A DNA stretch of 28,480 bases from CAVYGB01 sp046734815 (GCA_046734815.1 JBKPRZ010000146.1:1-28480); one strand, 5' to 3'; positions 16,085 to 24,911 are shown, numbered from the stretch's first letter. The notes: generated by a model not told the origin, from the sequence alone. Made by a program: numbers and translations.

Positions 16085-18043
16085 TCAGCGGGCGGTCACG
16101 GGAAACAGGGTGTCGCGCTGGTTGCCCCAGACGTCCGTGGCGCGGACCTGGACCAGGTAGGGGCCCGGGTCGGCGGGCACCGGGCGTACTGTCAGGCGGC
16201 CGCTGGCGGGGATGTCGACCCCCGGGCCGGACGGCAGCGGGCGCAGCTGGCCGGTGCGCAGGTCGACCGTGCGGGCGACCGGGACGAACGCGGCGGCCGG
16301 GTCCGCGTCGTGGACGGTGACGAGGTCGAGGATCACCGGGCGGCCCTCGCTGACCAGGGCCAGGGCATGCGCCTGCAGGGTGGCGGCGTCGATCAGCAGG
16401 GCGCAGTCGAGCTCCTCGCCAGCGGAGGACCGCAGCCGGCCCGGACTGGCCAGGATGGGTGCCTGCAGCGCGCCCTCGCGCAGCTGCCAGATCCAGGGCT
16501 CGATTGTCAGCGCGACCGGCGCGGGGTCGGCGGCCAGCTGCCACAGGTCGCCGGTCCAGGAGAAGTCGTAACGCCCCGGACGCACGAAGGCGGCGGCCAC
16601 GGTGCCGGCCAGGACCGCGGTCTGGTTGCCGGCGGCGGGCCGCAGCACCGAGACGTCGACGCGGGCCGAATCGGCGCTGACCACGTCGAACGAGACGGAG
16701 GTGCCCGAGGCGGCGGCCGCGGTCAGGGTGGGCGGTTCGGTGTCGGCCACGGCGCGCAGCTGGTCGAGCAGGTCGAACCAGCCACTGCCGCCGGACCAGA
16801 CCCCGGCCCGGCGCGGGTAGGCAGCCAGGTCGGGCGCGGCCAGGCCCAGCGGGGGGCCGGCAAAGACGTGCACGCCCAGCTGCTCCTGCCGGAACAGGCC
16901 CGCGCTGATGGCGACGCGGGCGCCCAGTGCGGCGGTCAGGGCGGAGGCCGCGCTGGCGGCCACGGCGCGATCGCCGGCCGAGGCCAGGGCGGCGAGCACG
17001 TCGCCCAGGTCCCGCAGGCTGGAGGCACCGTCGGGCGTGGCCAGCATCGACCGGTAGGCGGGGACGCTGCTCTGGAGCGCCAGGGCCGCGGCGGCCGGGG
17101 AAGGCGAGCGGCGCACAGCCTGCACCACCTGCCTGGTCGCGGTCACGAACGGGCCCCAGGCCGGGGTGTCGATGGCCACGTGCGAGCGCAGCAACGAATC
17201 GTTCGGGGTGGCCTCCTGGTGGTGCGCGTCCCAGGCGGAGACCTCGAAGGCGGCCAGCTCGCGGGCGGGCGCGCCGGGGTTGTCGGCCAGCCAGCTGAAG
17301 ACGGCCTGGTAGTCCCAGCCGTCGCCGTAGTCCAGCTCGGCATCGGCGATGAACACGTCCGCCAGGTCGGCAAAGGCGGTGATTGTCTCGGCGCCGCCCA
17401 TCAGGCAGGCGTCGAACGCCACGAAGTCGAGCGGCCGGCCCGTTCCCAGGCCCACCTGCTGCAGGCCGGCGCGCACGGCGGCCGCGACCTCCTGCATGGG
17501 CAGGCCGGCGGGCTGTCGGCGCTGGCCGTCCTGGCGGTCGCCGCCGAAGCCCACCGCCCAGGCGCCGCCGTGGTCCCACAGCACGAGACCGTGGCGGTCG
17601 GCGGGAAACTCGGTGAAGGCCTGCTCGATCGCGCCGGCGAGCACCGCGGGATCGTCGAAGTCCAGCTCGGGGCCCTCGCGGAAACGCTGCAGCTCGTGGC
17701 CCTGCCCGCGCACGTTGTACCAGAACGAGCCCGAGGGGAACCGGCCGCCGTCGCCGGAGATGCTGCGGGTGGCATCCCAGTCGGCGAACACCAGCAGGTT
17801 CACGTCGGGTCCCAGGCGGGCGCTGGCCATCTCGGCCAGGTCGGACAGCAGGTTGTTCGACAGGTCGTGGTCGGCGTGGCCATAGACCAGCACGGTCCAG
17901 GTCGGGCGGGACCGGACGGCCGGGCGGGCGCCGCTGGCCTCGGCGGCGGGTGGCGGCACCAGGAAGGCGCTGGAGAAGCTGGGCTGTTCACCGGTGCAGG
18001 CGGCGGCGAGGCAGAGCAGCGGCAGCGCCCACGAACGCGTCAT
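16085..18043 (-). CDS. Clostripain-family (C11) cysteine peptidase lipoprotein
   Basis: This 652-aa protein starts at ATG 18043; an in-frame upstream ATG at 18085 would only add residues before the signal peptide. The signal MTRSWALPLLCLAAAC ends in a lipobox, with Cys16 lipidated. The C11 caspase-like fold is recognisable from TVLVYGHADHDLSNN, through HGLVLWDHGGAW (catalytic His158) to LDFVAFDACLMGG (catalytic Cys213), followed by an AWDAHHQ region. Clostripains cleave after basic residues. Here the enzyme would sit on the outer side of a membrane. The C-terminal third (about residues 430-652) contains a beta-rich segment and ends VRATDVWGNQRDTLFPVTAR, which looks like an Ig-like or accessory domain. 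It is divergent from the fbp gene. Substrates are unknown. Confidence 0.88.
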   Translation of the reverse strand: MTRSWALPLLCLAAACTGEQPSFSSAFLVPPPAAEASGARPAVRSRPTWTVLVYGHADHDLSNNLLSDLAEMASARLGPDVNLLVFADWDATRSISGDGGRFPSGSFWYNVRGQGHELQRFREGPELDFDDPAVLAGAIEQAFTEFPADRHGLVLWDHGGAWAVGFGGDRQDGQRRQPAGLPMQEVAAAVRAGLQQVGLGTGRPLDFVAFDACLMGGAETITAFADLADVFIADAELDYGDGWDYQAVFSWLADNPGAPARELAAFEVSAWDAHHQEATPNDSLLRSHVAIDTPAWGPFVTATRQVVQAVRRSPSPAAAALALQSSVPAYRSMLATPDGASSLRDLGDVLAALASAGDRAVAASAASALTAALGARVAISAGLFRQEQLGVHVFAGPPLGLAAPDLAAYPRRAGVWSGGSGWFDLLDQLRAVADTEPPTLTAAAASGTSVSFDVVSADSARVDVSVLRPAAGNQTAVLAGTVAAAFVRPGRYDFSWTGDLWQLAADPAPVALTIEPWIWQLREGALQAPILASPGRLRSSAGEELDCALLIDAATLQAHALALVSEGRPVILDLVTVHDADPAAAFVPVARTVDLRTGQLRPLPSGPGVDIPASGRLTVRPVPADPGPYLVQVRATDVWGNQRDTLFPVTAR

Positions 18044-18103
18044 GCCAGGGTTCTCGGCGTCTGGGTGTGCGAGTTGTGTGCACACGCCTGCGCGCGGCCC
18101 GGT

Positions 18104-18131
18104 TTGACGGCACCGGATGCTGTTGCATCAT
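18104..18131 (+). promoter_or_regulatory. Possible sigma-70-type promoter for fbp
   Basis: TTGACG, a 16-base spacer and CATCAT resemble -35 and -10 hexamers (five and four of six consensus bases). They lie 87 bases before ATG 18218 in the divergent gap with the protease gene. A nearby palindrome GTGTGCACAC (18076-18085) could be a regulator site. Both are weak calls. Confidence 0.3.
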
Positions 18132-18217
18132 CAATGAGGCGGACACAACTCGGTGAGACGGTCGGGCGGCGGCGAGCCCGATGACGGGTGGCGCGTCTGC
18201 CTGACCGGCGGGAACCG

Positions 18218-19186
18218 ATGCACGTCAAGACCCTGCAGCGACACATAGCGGAGCAGCAGCGGCAGCACCCCACCGCCACCGGCGAGTTCAGCTGGGTGCT
18301 GTCTGGCATAACCTTGGCCACCAAGGCGATCGCCACGCAGGTGCGGCGGATCGGGCTGGGGGATCTGAAGGGCGCGGTCGGTGGAGAGACCTTCCAGGGC
18401 GAGACGCTGCAGAAGATGGACCGCTTCGCCGACGAGGTGATCCTCGAGTGCCTGGGCTACCGCGACCAGGTCAGCGTGATGGTGTCCGAGGAGAACCAGG
18501 AGCCGGTGATCACCAAGAACGCCTCGGACGGCAAATACGTGGTGCTGTTCGATCCGCTGGACGGATCGAGCAACCTCGATTGCAACGTGGCGGTGGGGAC
18601 CATCTTCGCGATCTACGGCCGCCGGCCGGGCGGCACGCCGCTGGACGACGCGCTCCAGCCCGGCTCGCGCATGCTGGCGGCGGGGTACGTGCTCTACAGC
18701 AGCAGCACGGTGCTGGCCTACACCACGGGCGACGGGGTGCACATGTTCACCCTGGACCCCGAGATCGGGGCCTACCTGCTGTCGAACGAGCACCTGGTGA
18801 TGCCGCGGGGCACGCGCATGGTCAGCTGCAACGAGGCCAACGCGCACAGCTTTCCCGAAGGGGTCCGCCGCTACCTGGACTGGAGCAAGACCCGCGAGGC
18901 CGGGCCCTTCACCAGCCGCTACATCGGGGCGCTGGTGGCCGACTTTCACCGCACCCTGGTCAAGGGCGGCATCTTCCTTTACCCGCCGACCTCGAAGCAG
19001 CCCAAGGGCAAGCTGAGGCTGCTGTACGAGAGCAACCCCATCGCCTTCCTGGCCGAGCAGGCCGGTGGGGCGGCCAGCGACGGCCAGGGGCGCATCCTGG
19101 ACCGCGTGCCAACCGACCTGCACGAGCGCACGCCCCTTTACGTGGGCGACCGCGACGAGGTCGAGCGGGTGCTGGGCTACCTCTGA
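18218..19186 (+). CDS. fbp: Fructose-1,6-bisphosphatase, class I
   Basis: This 322-aa enzyme hydrolyses fructose 1,6-bisphosphate to fructose 6-phosphate in gluconeogenesis, in the cytoplasm. Diagnostic class I segments are all present: SEEN (90-93) and DPLDGSSN (112-119), which form the metal site, SRYIGALVADFHRTL, GGIFLYP, and the C-terminal KLRLLYESNPIAFLAEQAGG. ATG 18218 is chosen because it gives the usual short N-terminus; an upstream in-frame GTG (18188) would add ten residues. The length is typical of bacterial FBPase I. Neighbours are unrelated, so it is probably transcribed alone. It ends 2 bases from the stop of the convergent DegT-like gene. Confidence 0.97.
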   Translation: MHVKTLQRHIAEQQRQHPTATGEFSWVLSGITLATKAIATQVRRIGLGDLKGAVGGETFQGETLQKMDRFADEVILECLGYRDQVSVMVSEENQEPVITKNASDGKYVVLFDPLDGSSNLDCNVAVGTIFAIYGRRPGGTPLDDALQPGSRMLAAGYVLYSSSTVLAYTTGDGVHMFTLDPEIGAYLLSNEHLVMPRGTRMVSCNEANAHSFPEGVRRYLDWSKTREAGPFTSRYIGALVADFHRTLVKGGIFLYPPTSKQPKGKLRLLYESNPIAFLAEQAGGAASDGQGRILDRVPTDLHERTPLYVGDRDEVERVLGYL

Positions 19187-19188
19187 GC

Positions 19189-20292
19189 TCAGCCCAGCCG
19201 GTAGAAGGCGTCGACTGTCTCGATCACGAAGTCCTGCTCGGCGCGGCCGAGGTGCTGGTGACAGGGGAAGGTGATGCAGACGTCGGCCAGGTGATCGGTC
19301 ATCGGAAAATCGCCCCGCTTGTGGCCCAGGAAGCGCGCCGCCTCCTGGCGGTAGCTGGGGATGCGGTGGTGGACCTCGCACTCGATGTCCCGGTCCTGGC
19401 AGTGGCGCAAGAGGCCGTCTCGCTCGCGGGCGAAGACCACGTAGCGATGGAAGACGCGGCGCTGACCGGGCGGCCGCGGCGGCAGGGTGATGCCGTCGAT
19501 CTGGCGCAGGTGCACATCGTAGTACTCGGCCCGGGCGATGCGGGCGGTGGCGATCTCCTGCGCCCGGCCGAGCAACCAGCTGGCCACCACCGCCTGCATC
19601 GTGTCCAGGCGCGAGTGGCAGCCCAGGCGCGTGATCTGATCGCCGCGGTCGGGGACGGGGTTGCGCAGCAGGCGCAGCTCCTCGGCCAGGGTCGCCTCGC
19701 TGGTGACGATGACGCCGCCGTCGCCCCAGACGTTCAGCGCGCTGTGTGGGTGCAGGGAGAAGGCGCCGGCGCGACCCCAGGTGCCGGCGTTGCGGCCGTC
19801 GACAGAGGCGAGCAGCGCCTGGCGGGCGTCCTCGACCAACGGGACGCCGTGCCGGGCCGCCAGCGCGCACAGGGTGGGCATGTCCGCCACGTAGCCGCCC
19901 TCGTGGACCGGGACGATGGCCTTGGTCTTGGGGGTGAGGGCGCCACGCAGCCGGTCGGTGTCCAGGCAGAAGCTGTCGGTGCAGTCGACGAGCACCGGCC
20001 GGGCGCCCAGCTCGGCGATGGCGGCGAGCACGCTGATCGAGGCGTTGGCGGCGGTGACCACCTCGTCGCCAGGGCCCACCTCCAGCGCCCGCAGCGACAG
20101 CTTGAGGGCGTCGCTGCCGGAGCCGACGCCGATGGCGAAGCCGGCGCCCAGCTGGGCGGCAAAGGCCTCCTCGAACTGGACCAGCTCGGGACCCAGGGTC
20201 AGGTCATCGTCGGCCACCAGCTGCTCGATCCGGGCCAGCAGATCGTCCATGTCCGCGAACTGCTGCCGCAGGTACGAATTGCGGACCTTCAT
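19189..20292 (-). CDS. DegT/DnrJ/EryC1-fold protein lacking the PLP lysine
   Basis: This 367-aa protein starts at ATG 20292, behind AGGGG at a 4-base spacing. It matches the DegT/DnrJ/EryC1/StrS sugar aminotransferase fold over its full length: GVGSGSDALKLSLRAL near residues 55-70, DEVVTAANASISVLAAI, VPVHEGGYVADM, PLVEDARQAL (Asp155 and Gln158 kept) and RLDTMQA. In active members the cofactor lysine lies in a motif like HPLKNLNVWGDGG; here residues 181-192 read HPHSALNVWGDG, placing Ser184 at the lysine. The usual Asn in the later G-x-N-x-R-x-D motif is also changed (GCHSRLD). It may bind PLP non-covalently, use another chemistry as the lysine-free dehydratases do, or be a regulatory pseudoenzyme. 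No sugar-biosynthesis genes are adjacent. Confidence 0.85.
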   Translation of the reverse strand: MKVRNSYLRQQFADMDDLLARIEQLVADDDLTLGPELVQFEEAFAAQLGAGFAIGVGSGSDALKLSLRALEVGPGDEVVTAANASISVLAAIAELGARPVLVDCTDSFCLDTDRLRGALTPKTKAIVPVHEGGYVADMPTLCALAARHGVPLVEDARQALLASVDGRNAGTWGRAGAFSLHPHSALNVWGDGGVIVTSEATLAEELRLLRNPVPDRGDQITRLGCHSRLDTMQAVVASWLLGRAQEIATARIARAEYYDVHLRQIDGITLPPRPPGQRRVFHRYVVFARERDGLLRHCQDRDIECEVHHRIPSYRQEAARFLGHKRGDFPMTDHLADVCITFPCHQHLGRAEQDFVIETVDAFYRLG

Positions 20293-20468
20293 CGGACCCC
20301 TCGTACCGAGGCATCGGCACCTGCGGAGGTCCCCTTGATCGCGATCGCCCACCTGCGGTGCGGAGGTGGGCCGGGGTAGGAGCAGAGAGCCTCAGGACTT
20401 CTCGGGGATCGGCTCAAAGCCCCTTCGCGACCTGCCGAACCAGACGGTGACGCGGGGGCGGTGCACCG

Positions 20469-21977
20469 GTGAACGATTCGCTGAAAGCGCGCCTCGACGG
20501 CCTGGCCATCCTTCCCACCCTGCCTTCGGTGGCGGTGCGGGCGCTGGAGATGTGCCAGCGCGAGAACCTGGACCCGCAGGAGATCGCCGCCCTGGTGGGC
20601 AACGACCCGGCCCTGGCCGCCCGCGTGCTGAAGACCGCCAACTCGCCGGCCTTCTCCTGGCGCGACGAGGTGCGCACCCTGACCCGGGCGGTGACTCTGC
20701 TGGGGGTCAACGCCGTGCGGACGTTGATCCTGTCGTTCTCGCTGCTGCGGGATGCGCCAGGTGGAGAGATGGCGGCGGTGGCCAGCTACTGGAAACGTTC
20801 GGTGCTGGCGGCGCTGGCGGCGCGCGAGATCGCCAGCGAGATCGGCTCGGGCCTGCGCGAGGAGGCGTTCCTGGCCGGGCTGCTGCAGGACATCGGCATG
20901 CTGGCCCTGCAGCAGCTGCAGGACCCGCTGTACCAGGACCTGCTGCAGTCGGCGGCGCGGGACCACGATCGGATCACCACCGGCGAGGGGGACATCTTCG
21001 GGTGCGACCACGCGGCGGTGGGGGCCTGGCTCGTCGCCCGCTGGCGGCTGCCCGAATGTTTCCGCATCGCCATCGAGCGCAGCCACCGCCTGGAGGATGG
21101 GCACGCGCTGCGCGGCCAGCTGGACGACGATCTGGCCACCCTGGTCCGCACCACCGCGCTGTCGGGCCTGGTGGCCGACATCTGGGTGCGGCCCGACGCG
21201 ACCGGGGCGGCCCAGCGGGCTCACATCCAGGCCCGCCGCATCTTCCCGGCGCCCGGACTGTCGCTGGAGAACGTGGTCCGGCGGATGGCGGCGGCCATCG
21301 CCGAGACCGCCAGCCTGTTCCAGATCGATCTGGGCAACGACGACTCGGTGAGCCGCGTGGCGGGCGAGGCGCAGGAAGCGCTGGGCATCATCAACGTGGC
21401 CGAGCGGGCGGCCGCCGACCACGCCGGCGCGCGGGCGCGGGCGCCCGAGCCGACCGGCGAGCTGGACCCGGACACCCGGCTGCCCGGGACGGCCTTCGCC
21501 GAGCAATACCTGCGCGAGTGCGTGGGCCGGGCGCTGCAGCTGCAGACGCCGCTGGGGGTGATCGTGGCCGAGCTGGACGGCTGGAACGAGTTGCAGGGCC
21601 GGCTGCTGCCCGAGCAGACCACCGCTCTGCTGCGCGAGGTGGCCCGGCGACTGAGCCACCGCCTGCGCCGCAGCGACATCGTGGTCCGGCAGCAGGGGCC
21701 CCGGTTCATGTTCGTGCTGCCCGAGACCGATCGGGCCGGTGTGGTGGTGGTGGCCGAGCGGACGCGCAAGCTGATCTTCGCCGACCCGTACGACATCGGC
21801 GCGGGCTGGTCGCCGGCGGTCACCATGTCCTTCGGCTGCACCGCCTTCCCCGCCGCGCAGCTGGGCGAGTGGCACGTGCTGCCCGCGCTGGCCGCCCAGG
21901 CGCTCACCGCCGCCCAGGGCGCGGGGGGCAACACCCTGTCCGTCTTCGACCCGCCGCCGCCGGCAATCGCCGCCTGA
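20469..21977 (+). CDS. HDOD-domain protein with C-terminal degenerate GGDEF domain
   Basis: This 502-aa cytoplasmic protein starts at GTG 20469. The HDOD domain (about residues 8-215) is clear: LPTLPSVAVRALEM, ALVGNDPALAARVLKTANSP, AVTLLGVNAVRTLIL, AFLAGLLQDIGMLAL and CDHAAVGAWLVARW. A helical linker leads to a GGDEF-type domain (about 330-492) starting DPDTRLPG. The signature normally read as RYGGEEF is RQQGPRF (407-413), so diguanylate cyclase activity is not expected; it may bind GTP or c-di-GMP, or act structurally. HDOD proteins act in signalling scaffolds linked to c-di-GMP, motility and stress. It is divergent from the DegT-like gene, with 176 bases between starts, and convergent with the next kinase gene. 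Confidence 0.9.
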   Translation: MNDSLKARLDGLAILPTLPSVAVRALEMCQRENLDPQEIAALVGNDPALAARVLKTANSPAFSWRDEVRTLTRAVTLLGVNAVRTLILSFSLLRDAPGGEMAAVASYWKRSVLAALAAREIASEIGSGLREEAFLAGLLQDIGMLALQQLQDPLYQDLLQSAARDHDRITTGEGDIFGCDHAAVGAWLVARWRLPECFRIAIERSHRLEDGHALRGQLDDDLATLVRTTALSGLVADIWVRPDATGAAQRAHIQARRIFPAPGLSLENVVRRMAAAIAETASLFQIDLGNDDSVSRVAGEAQEALGIINVAERAAADHAGARARAPEPTGELDPDTRLPGTAFAEQYLRECVGRALQLQTPLGVIVAELDGWNELQGRLLPEQTTALLREVARRLSHRLRRSDIVVRQQGPRFMFVLPETDRAGVVVVAERTRKLIFADPYDIGAGWSPAVTMSFGCTAFPAAQLGEWHVLPALAAQALTAAQGAGGNTLSVFDPPPPAIAA

Positions 21978-21987
21978 TCGATCAGGC
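21972..21987. terminator. 16-bp palindrome containing both convergent stop codons
   Basis: GCCTGATCGATCAGGC is a perfect palindrome that holds the TGA of the HDOD gene on the plus strand and the TGA of the histidine kinase gene on the minus strand. It may work as a bidirectional end signal, although there is no T tract and the hairpin loop would be tight. Confidence 0.3.
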
Positions 21988-23589
21988 CTTGGGCGGACGG
22001 GGCGGCGTCCAGGGCAGGTGCAGGTGGAAGGCGGTGCCCTCGCCCTGCGTGCTGTCGAAGGTCAGGCGGCCGCCGTGCTGCTCGACGATGATCGACCAGG
22101 CCACGGCCAGCCCCTGCCCCACGCCCTTGCCCACAGGCTTGGTGGTGAAGAACGGCTCGAACACCCGGTTGCGGATGGCCTCGGCGATCCCGCAGCCGGT
22201 GTCGGCGATGGTGACGGTGACGCCGCTGTTTTGCCGGCGCGACCGCACCGAGATCCGGCCGCGCTCGCTGCTGCCGCGGGTGCGCTCGGCGACGGCGTCG
22301 ATGGCGTTGCGGACGATGTGGTACAGCGCCTGGTGCAGATCGCCGCCGTGGCCGACGATGGGCGGCAGCGCTTCCAGCTCGGTGGTCACGTCGGCGACGG
22401 CGTGCAGGTCGCGCCGGGTGACGGTCAGGACGTTGTTGACCAGCTCGGTGACGTCGATGCTGTTGGCCTCGCTCCAGTCGGTGCGGGCGAACGACTTCAT
22501 CGCCGCCACGATGGCGGCCACCCGGCGCACGCCCTGCACGATGCCTTCGGTGGCCCTGGGCAGCCGCTCGAGGCAGTAGTCCAGGTCGGTGTCGCGCTCG
22601 TCCTCGCGCACCGCCGCCAGGTGTCCCCGATCCAGCGTGCCGGTCTCGGCCGACTGCACCAGCTGGCGGTAGGCTGACAGCAGGCGGGTCACGTCGTCGA
22701 GCGCGGTCTCGAGGAAGGCGGCGTGGTCCCCGATGTACTGGCAGGGGGTGTTGATCTCGTGGGCCAGCCCGGCCGACAGTTGCCCGACCGCCTCCAGCTT
22801 CTGGGCCTGACGCAGCTCCATCTCCAGGCGCTTGGCCTCGGTGCGGTCCTCCAGGATGGCGCAGGTGAGGTTGCGCTCGGACAGCGGCGGCGCCACCAGC
22901 GAGATGTCCACCGGGAAGGGCTTGCCGTCGCGGCGGCGGGCGCTGGCCTCCAGCTTCCTGCCCAGCACAAGCTTGCCGTCGGCGCCGCGCAGGGCGGCCG
23001 CGTCCAGGCCGGTGGTCTCCCAGAAGTTCCGTCCCGTCACATCGACCTCGGAGTACCCGAAGGTGCGGCCGGCGGCCGGGTTCCAGTCGTGGATGACGTT
23101 GTCCTCGTCGAACGAGATGATGCCGACCGGCACCGCCTGCATGATGGCGCTCGTGCGCGCCTCCAGGCGCTCGCGCCGCTGCTCGGCCCGGCGCAGGTAG
23201 CGGCGGTCGCGCGACAGCTCGACCCGTCGGGCCAGCATGGCGTTGTGGAACGGCCGCTGGAGAACGTCGAACATGCTGTCGTAGGCGACGCCGCCGCCCG
23301 GCTGCAGGCGGGCGGCCTCGGCCACCAGCACGATCTCCATGTCGGGATCGGCCACCCGCAGCCGCTTGAGGTCGGGCGCGGGTCCCGAGTCGGGCACCTC
23401 GACCAGCGCCACCTCGGTCTTGGTGCGGGTGACGGCGTCGATCAGCTGGTCCATGTCCCCGGCCTGGCGGACCATGTAGTGCGGGGGCGGCAGGGCCTCG
23501 CCCACCCGCCGCTTGAGATCGCTGCCCTCGACCGCCAGGAGCGCGATCTGGCGCGCGGCCATGAACAGGGTCTGGACCTCTCGTTTCAT
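21982..23589 (-). CDS. PAS sensor histidine kinase with N-terminal pseudo-receiver
   Basis: This 535-aa soluble kinase uses ATG 23589; an in-frame ATG 23616 would add nine residues, and neither has a clear Shine-Dalgarno sequence. Residues 1-125 have receiver-like alternation (QIALLAVEGSDL, EVALVEVPD, DMEIVLVAEAA, DVLQRPF) but lack the acidic pocket and phospho-Asp. A short coiled stretch (125-145) leads to PAS (about 145-250), then HisKA with His277 in AGLAHEINTP, and HATPase with N428, DTGCG (463-467), FEPFFTTK (477-484) and GVGQGLA. There are no membrane segments, so the signal is intracellular or comes through the pseudo-receiver. The region between His277 and the ATPase is longer than usual, about 140 residues. 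It is divergent from the REC-HDOD regulator, which is its likely partner. Confidence 0.9.
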   Translation of the reverse strand: MKREVQTLFMAARQIALLAVEGSDLKRRVGEALPPPHYMVRQAGDMDQLIDAVTRTKTEVALVEVPDSGPAPDLKRLRVADPDMEIVLVAEAARLQPGGGVAYDSMFDVLQRPFHNAMLARRVELSRDRRYLRRAEQRRERLEARTSAIMQAVPVGIISFDEDNVIHDWNPAAGRTFGYSEVDVTGRNFWETTGLDAAALRGADGKLVLGRKLEASARRRDGKPFPVDISLVAPPLSERNLTCAILEDRTEAKRLEMELRQAQKLEAVGQLSAGLAHEINTPCQYIGDHAAFLETALDDVTRLLSAYRQLVQSAETGTLDRGHLAAVREDERDTDLDYCLERLPRATEGIVQGVRRVAAIVAAMKSFARTDWSEANSIDVTELVNNVLTVTRRDLHAVADVTTELEALPPIVGHGGDLHQALYHIVRNAIDAVAERTRGSSERGRISVRSRRQNSGVTVTIADTGCGIAEAIRNRVFEPFFTTKPVGKGVGQGLAVAWSIIVEQHGGRLTFDSTQGEGTAFHLHLPWTPPRPPKA

Positions 23590-23729
23590 GTGCAAGGAAG
23601 GGCGGCCGGAGTGCAAGGCGCACCCGGGCGCTCTCCGGTTTTTCGGCAGCCCGGCCCCCGAGATTGAGCCCGCTGCGCGACTCCTTCTTCAGAGGCGCCG
23701 GCTTTCTGACGATCCTGGGCGGGCCGGGC

Positions 23730-24911
23730 ATGAAGCGCATCCTCTTCGTCGACGACGACCCCAACGTGCTCGAGGGGCTGCGGGGGCTGCTGCGCAAGCA
23801 GCGCAAGGAATGGCACATGACCTTCGCCGGCGGGGGCGAGCAGGCGCTGGCCGAGCTGGCCGCCGGTCCCTACGACGTGGTGGTCACGGACATGCGGATG
23901 CCCGGGGTGGACGGGGCCGCGCTGCTACAGCGGGTGCTGCAGGACCAGCCCCAAACGGTCCGCATCGTGCTGTCCGGGCAGACCGAGCAGGAGGTGACCC
24001 GGCAGCTGGTCTACGTGGCCCACCAGTTCATCTCCAAGCCGTTCGACGGGCGCGAACTGCACAAGATGATCGAGCGGGCCTGCCGCCTGCAAGCGCTGCT
24101 GGGCCAGCCCTCGCTGCTGAACGCGGTGGGCGGTGTGGCCCAGCTGGCGGTGCGGCCGGAGGCTTACGACCGGGTGGTGCGGGTGCTGCAGAGCCCGGAG
24201 GTGACCCTGGCTGACGCCGCCGGGGTGATCGAGCGCGACGCCGGCCTTTCCGCCAAGCTGCTGCAGATCGTGAACTCGGCGTTCTTCGGCCTGCGCCAGC
24301 GGGTGGCCGACGTGCGGGCGGCGGTGTCTTCGCTGGGGCTCGAGCTGGTGCGCAGCGTGGTCGGCTCGGCCGAGGTGCAGAAGTCGCGGGCGGCGTTCGA
24401 TGGCTTTTCGGCCTCCGATCTGGACGCGGCCGATCGCCACAACCTGCTGATCGGGCGGATCGCCCGGCGGCTGCTGCCCGACCGGACCGCCGCCCAGGAC
24501 GCCCAGTGCGCCGCGCGGCTGCGCGACAGCGGGGCGCGGGTGCTGATGGCCGCCCTGCCCGACGCCTTCCGCCGCGTGCGCGAGCTGGCGCGCAGCTCGC
24601 AGCGGCCGCTCCGCGAAGTGGAGATCGAGGTGCTGGGTGCCTCGCAGGCGGAGATCGGCGGCTACCTGCTGGGCATCTGGGGTCTGCCGGCGCCGATCGC
24701 GGACGCGGTCGCGCACCACCAGGTACCGCTGCGGGCCGAGCCGACCGCGCTCGACCCGGTCTGCGCGCTGCACATCGCAAGCGCGCTGGCCGACGAGGTG
24801 AAGCCGACCGAGGGTCTGACGCTCGACGGGGCACTGCTCGCGCGGCTCGAGCTGCAGGGGCAGCTGCCGGCCTGGCGCGAGATCGCCCGCGAAGAGGCGC
24901 AGGCGGCCTGA
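23730..24911 (+). CDS. Response regulator with receiver and HDOD output domain
   Basis: This 393-aa protein begins MKRILFVDDDP at ATG 23730; an upstream in-frame ATG (23664) would add 22 residues before the receiver and is unlikely. The receiver is intact: DDD (8-10), phospho-acceptor Asp54 in VVTDMRMPG, LSGQT and Lys103 in ISKPF. From about residue 125 an HDOD domain follows: VIERDAGLSAKLLQIVNSAFFGLR, SSLGLELVRSVV, and later ASQAEIGGYLLGIWGLP with AVAHHQ. REC-HDOD proteins transmit phosphorylation through protein-protein contacts rather than DNA binding. The divergent, adjacent histidine kinase (140-base gap) is the natural phosphodonor. The gene may be the first of a run of plus-strand genes, as the next start is 61 bases away. 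Confidence 0.93.
   Translation: MKRILFVDDDPNVLEGLRGLLRKQRKEWHMTFAGGGEQALAELAAGPYDVVVTDMRMPGVDGAALLQRVLQDQPQTVRIVLSGQTEQEVTRQLVYVAHQFISKPFDGRELHKMIERACRLQALLGQPSLLNAVGGVAQLAVRPEAYDRVVRVLQSPEVTLADAAGVIERDAGLSAKLLQIVNSAFFGLRQRVADVRAAVSSLGLELVRSVVGSAEVQKSRAAFDGFSASDLDAADRHNLLIGRIARRLLPDRTAAQDAQCAARLRDSGARVLMAALPDAFRRVRELARSSQRPLREVEIEVLGASQAEIGGYLLGIWGLPAPIADAVAHHQVPLRAEPTALDPVCALHIASALADEVKPTEGLTLDGALLARLELQGQLPAWREIAREEAQAA

Noticed and set aside
20337..20346. Palindrome GATCGCGATC in the divergent gap before the HDOD gene
   Set aside because: Short GC-rich palindromes of this type are expected by chance, and there is no second copy to suggest an operator.
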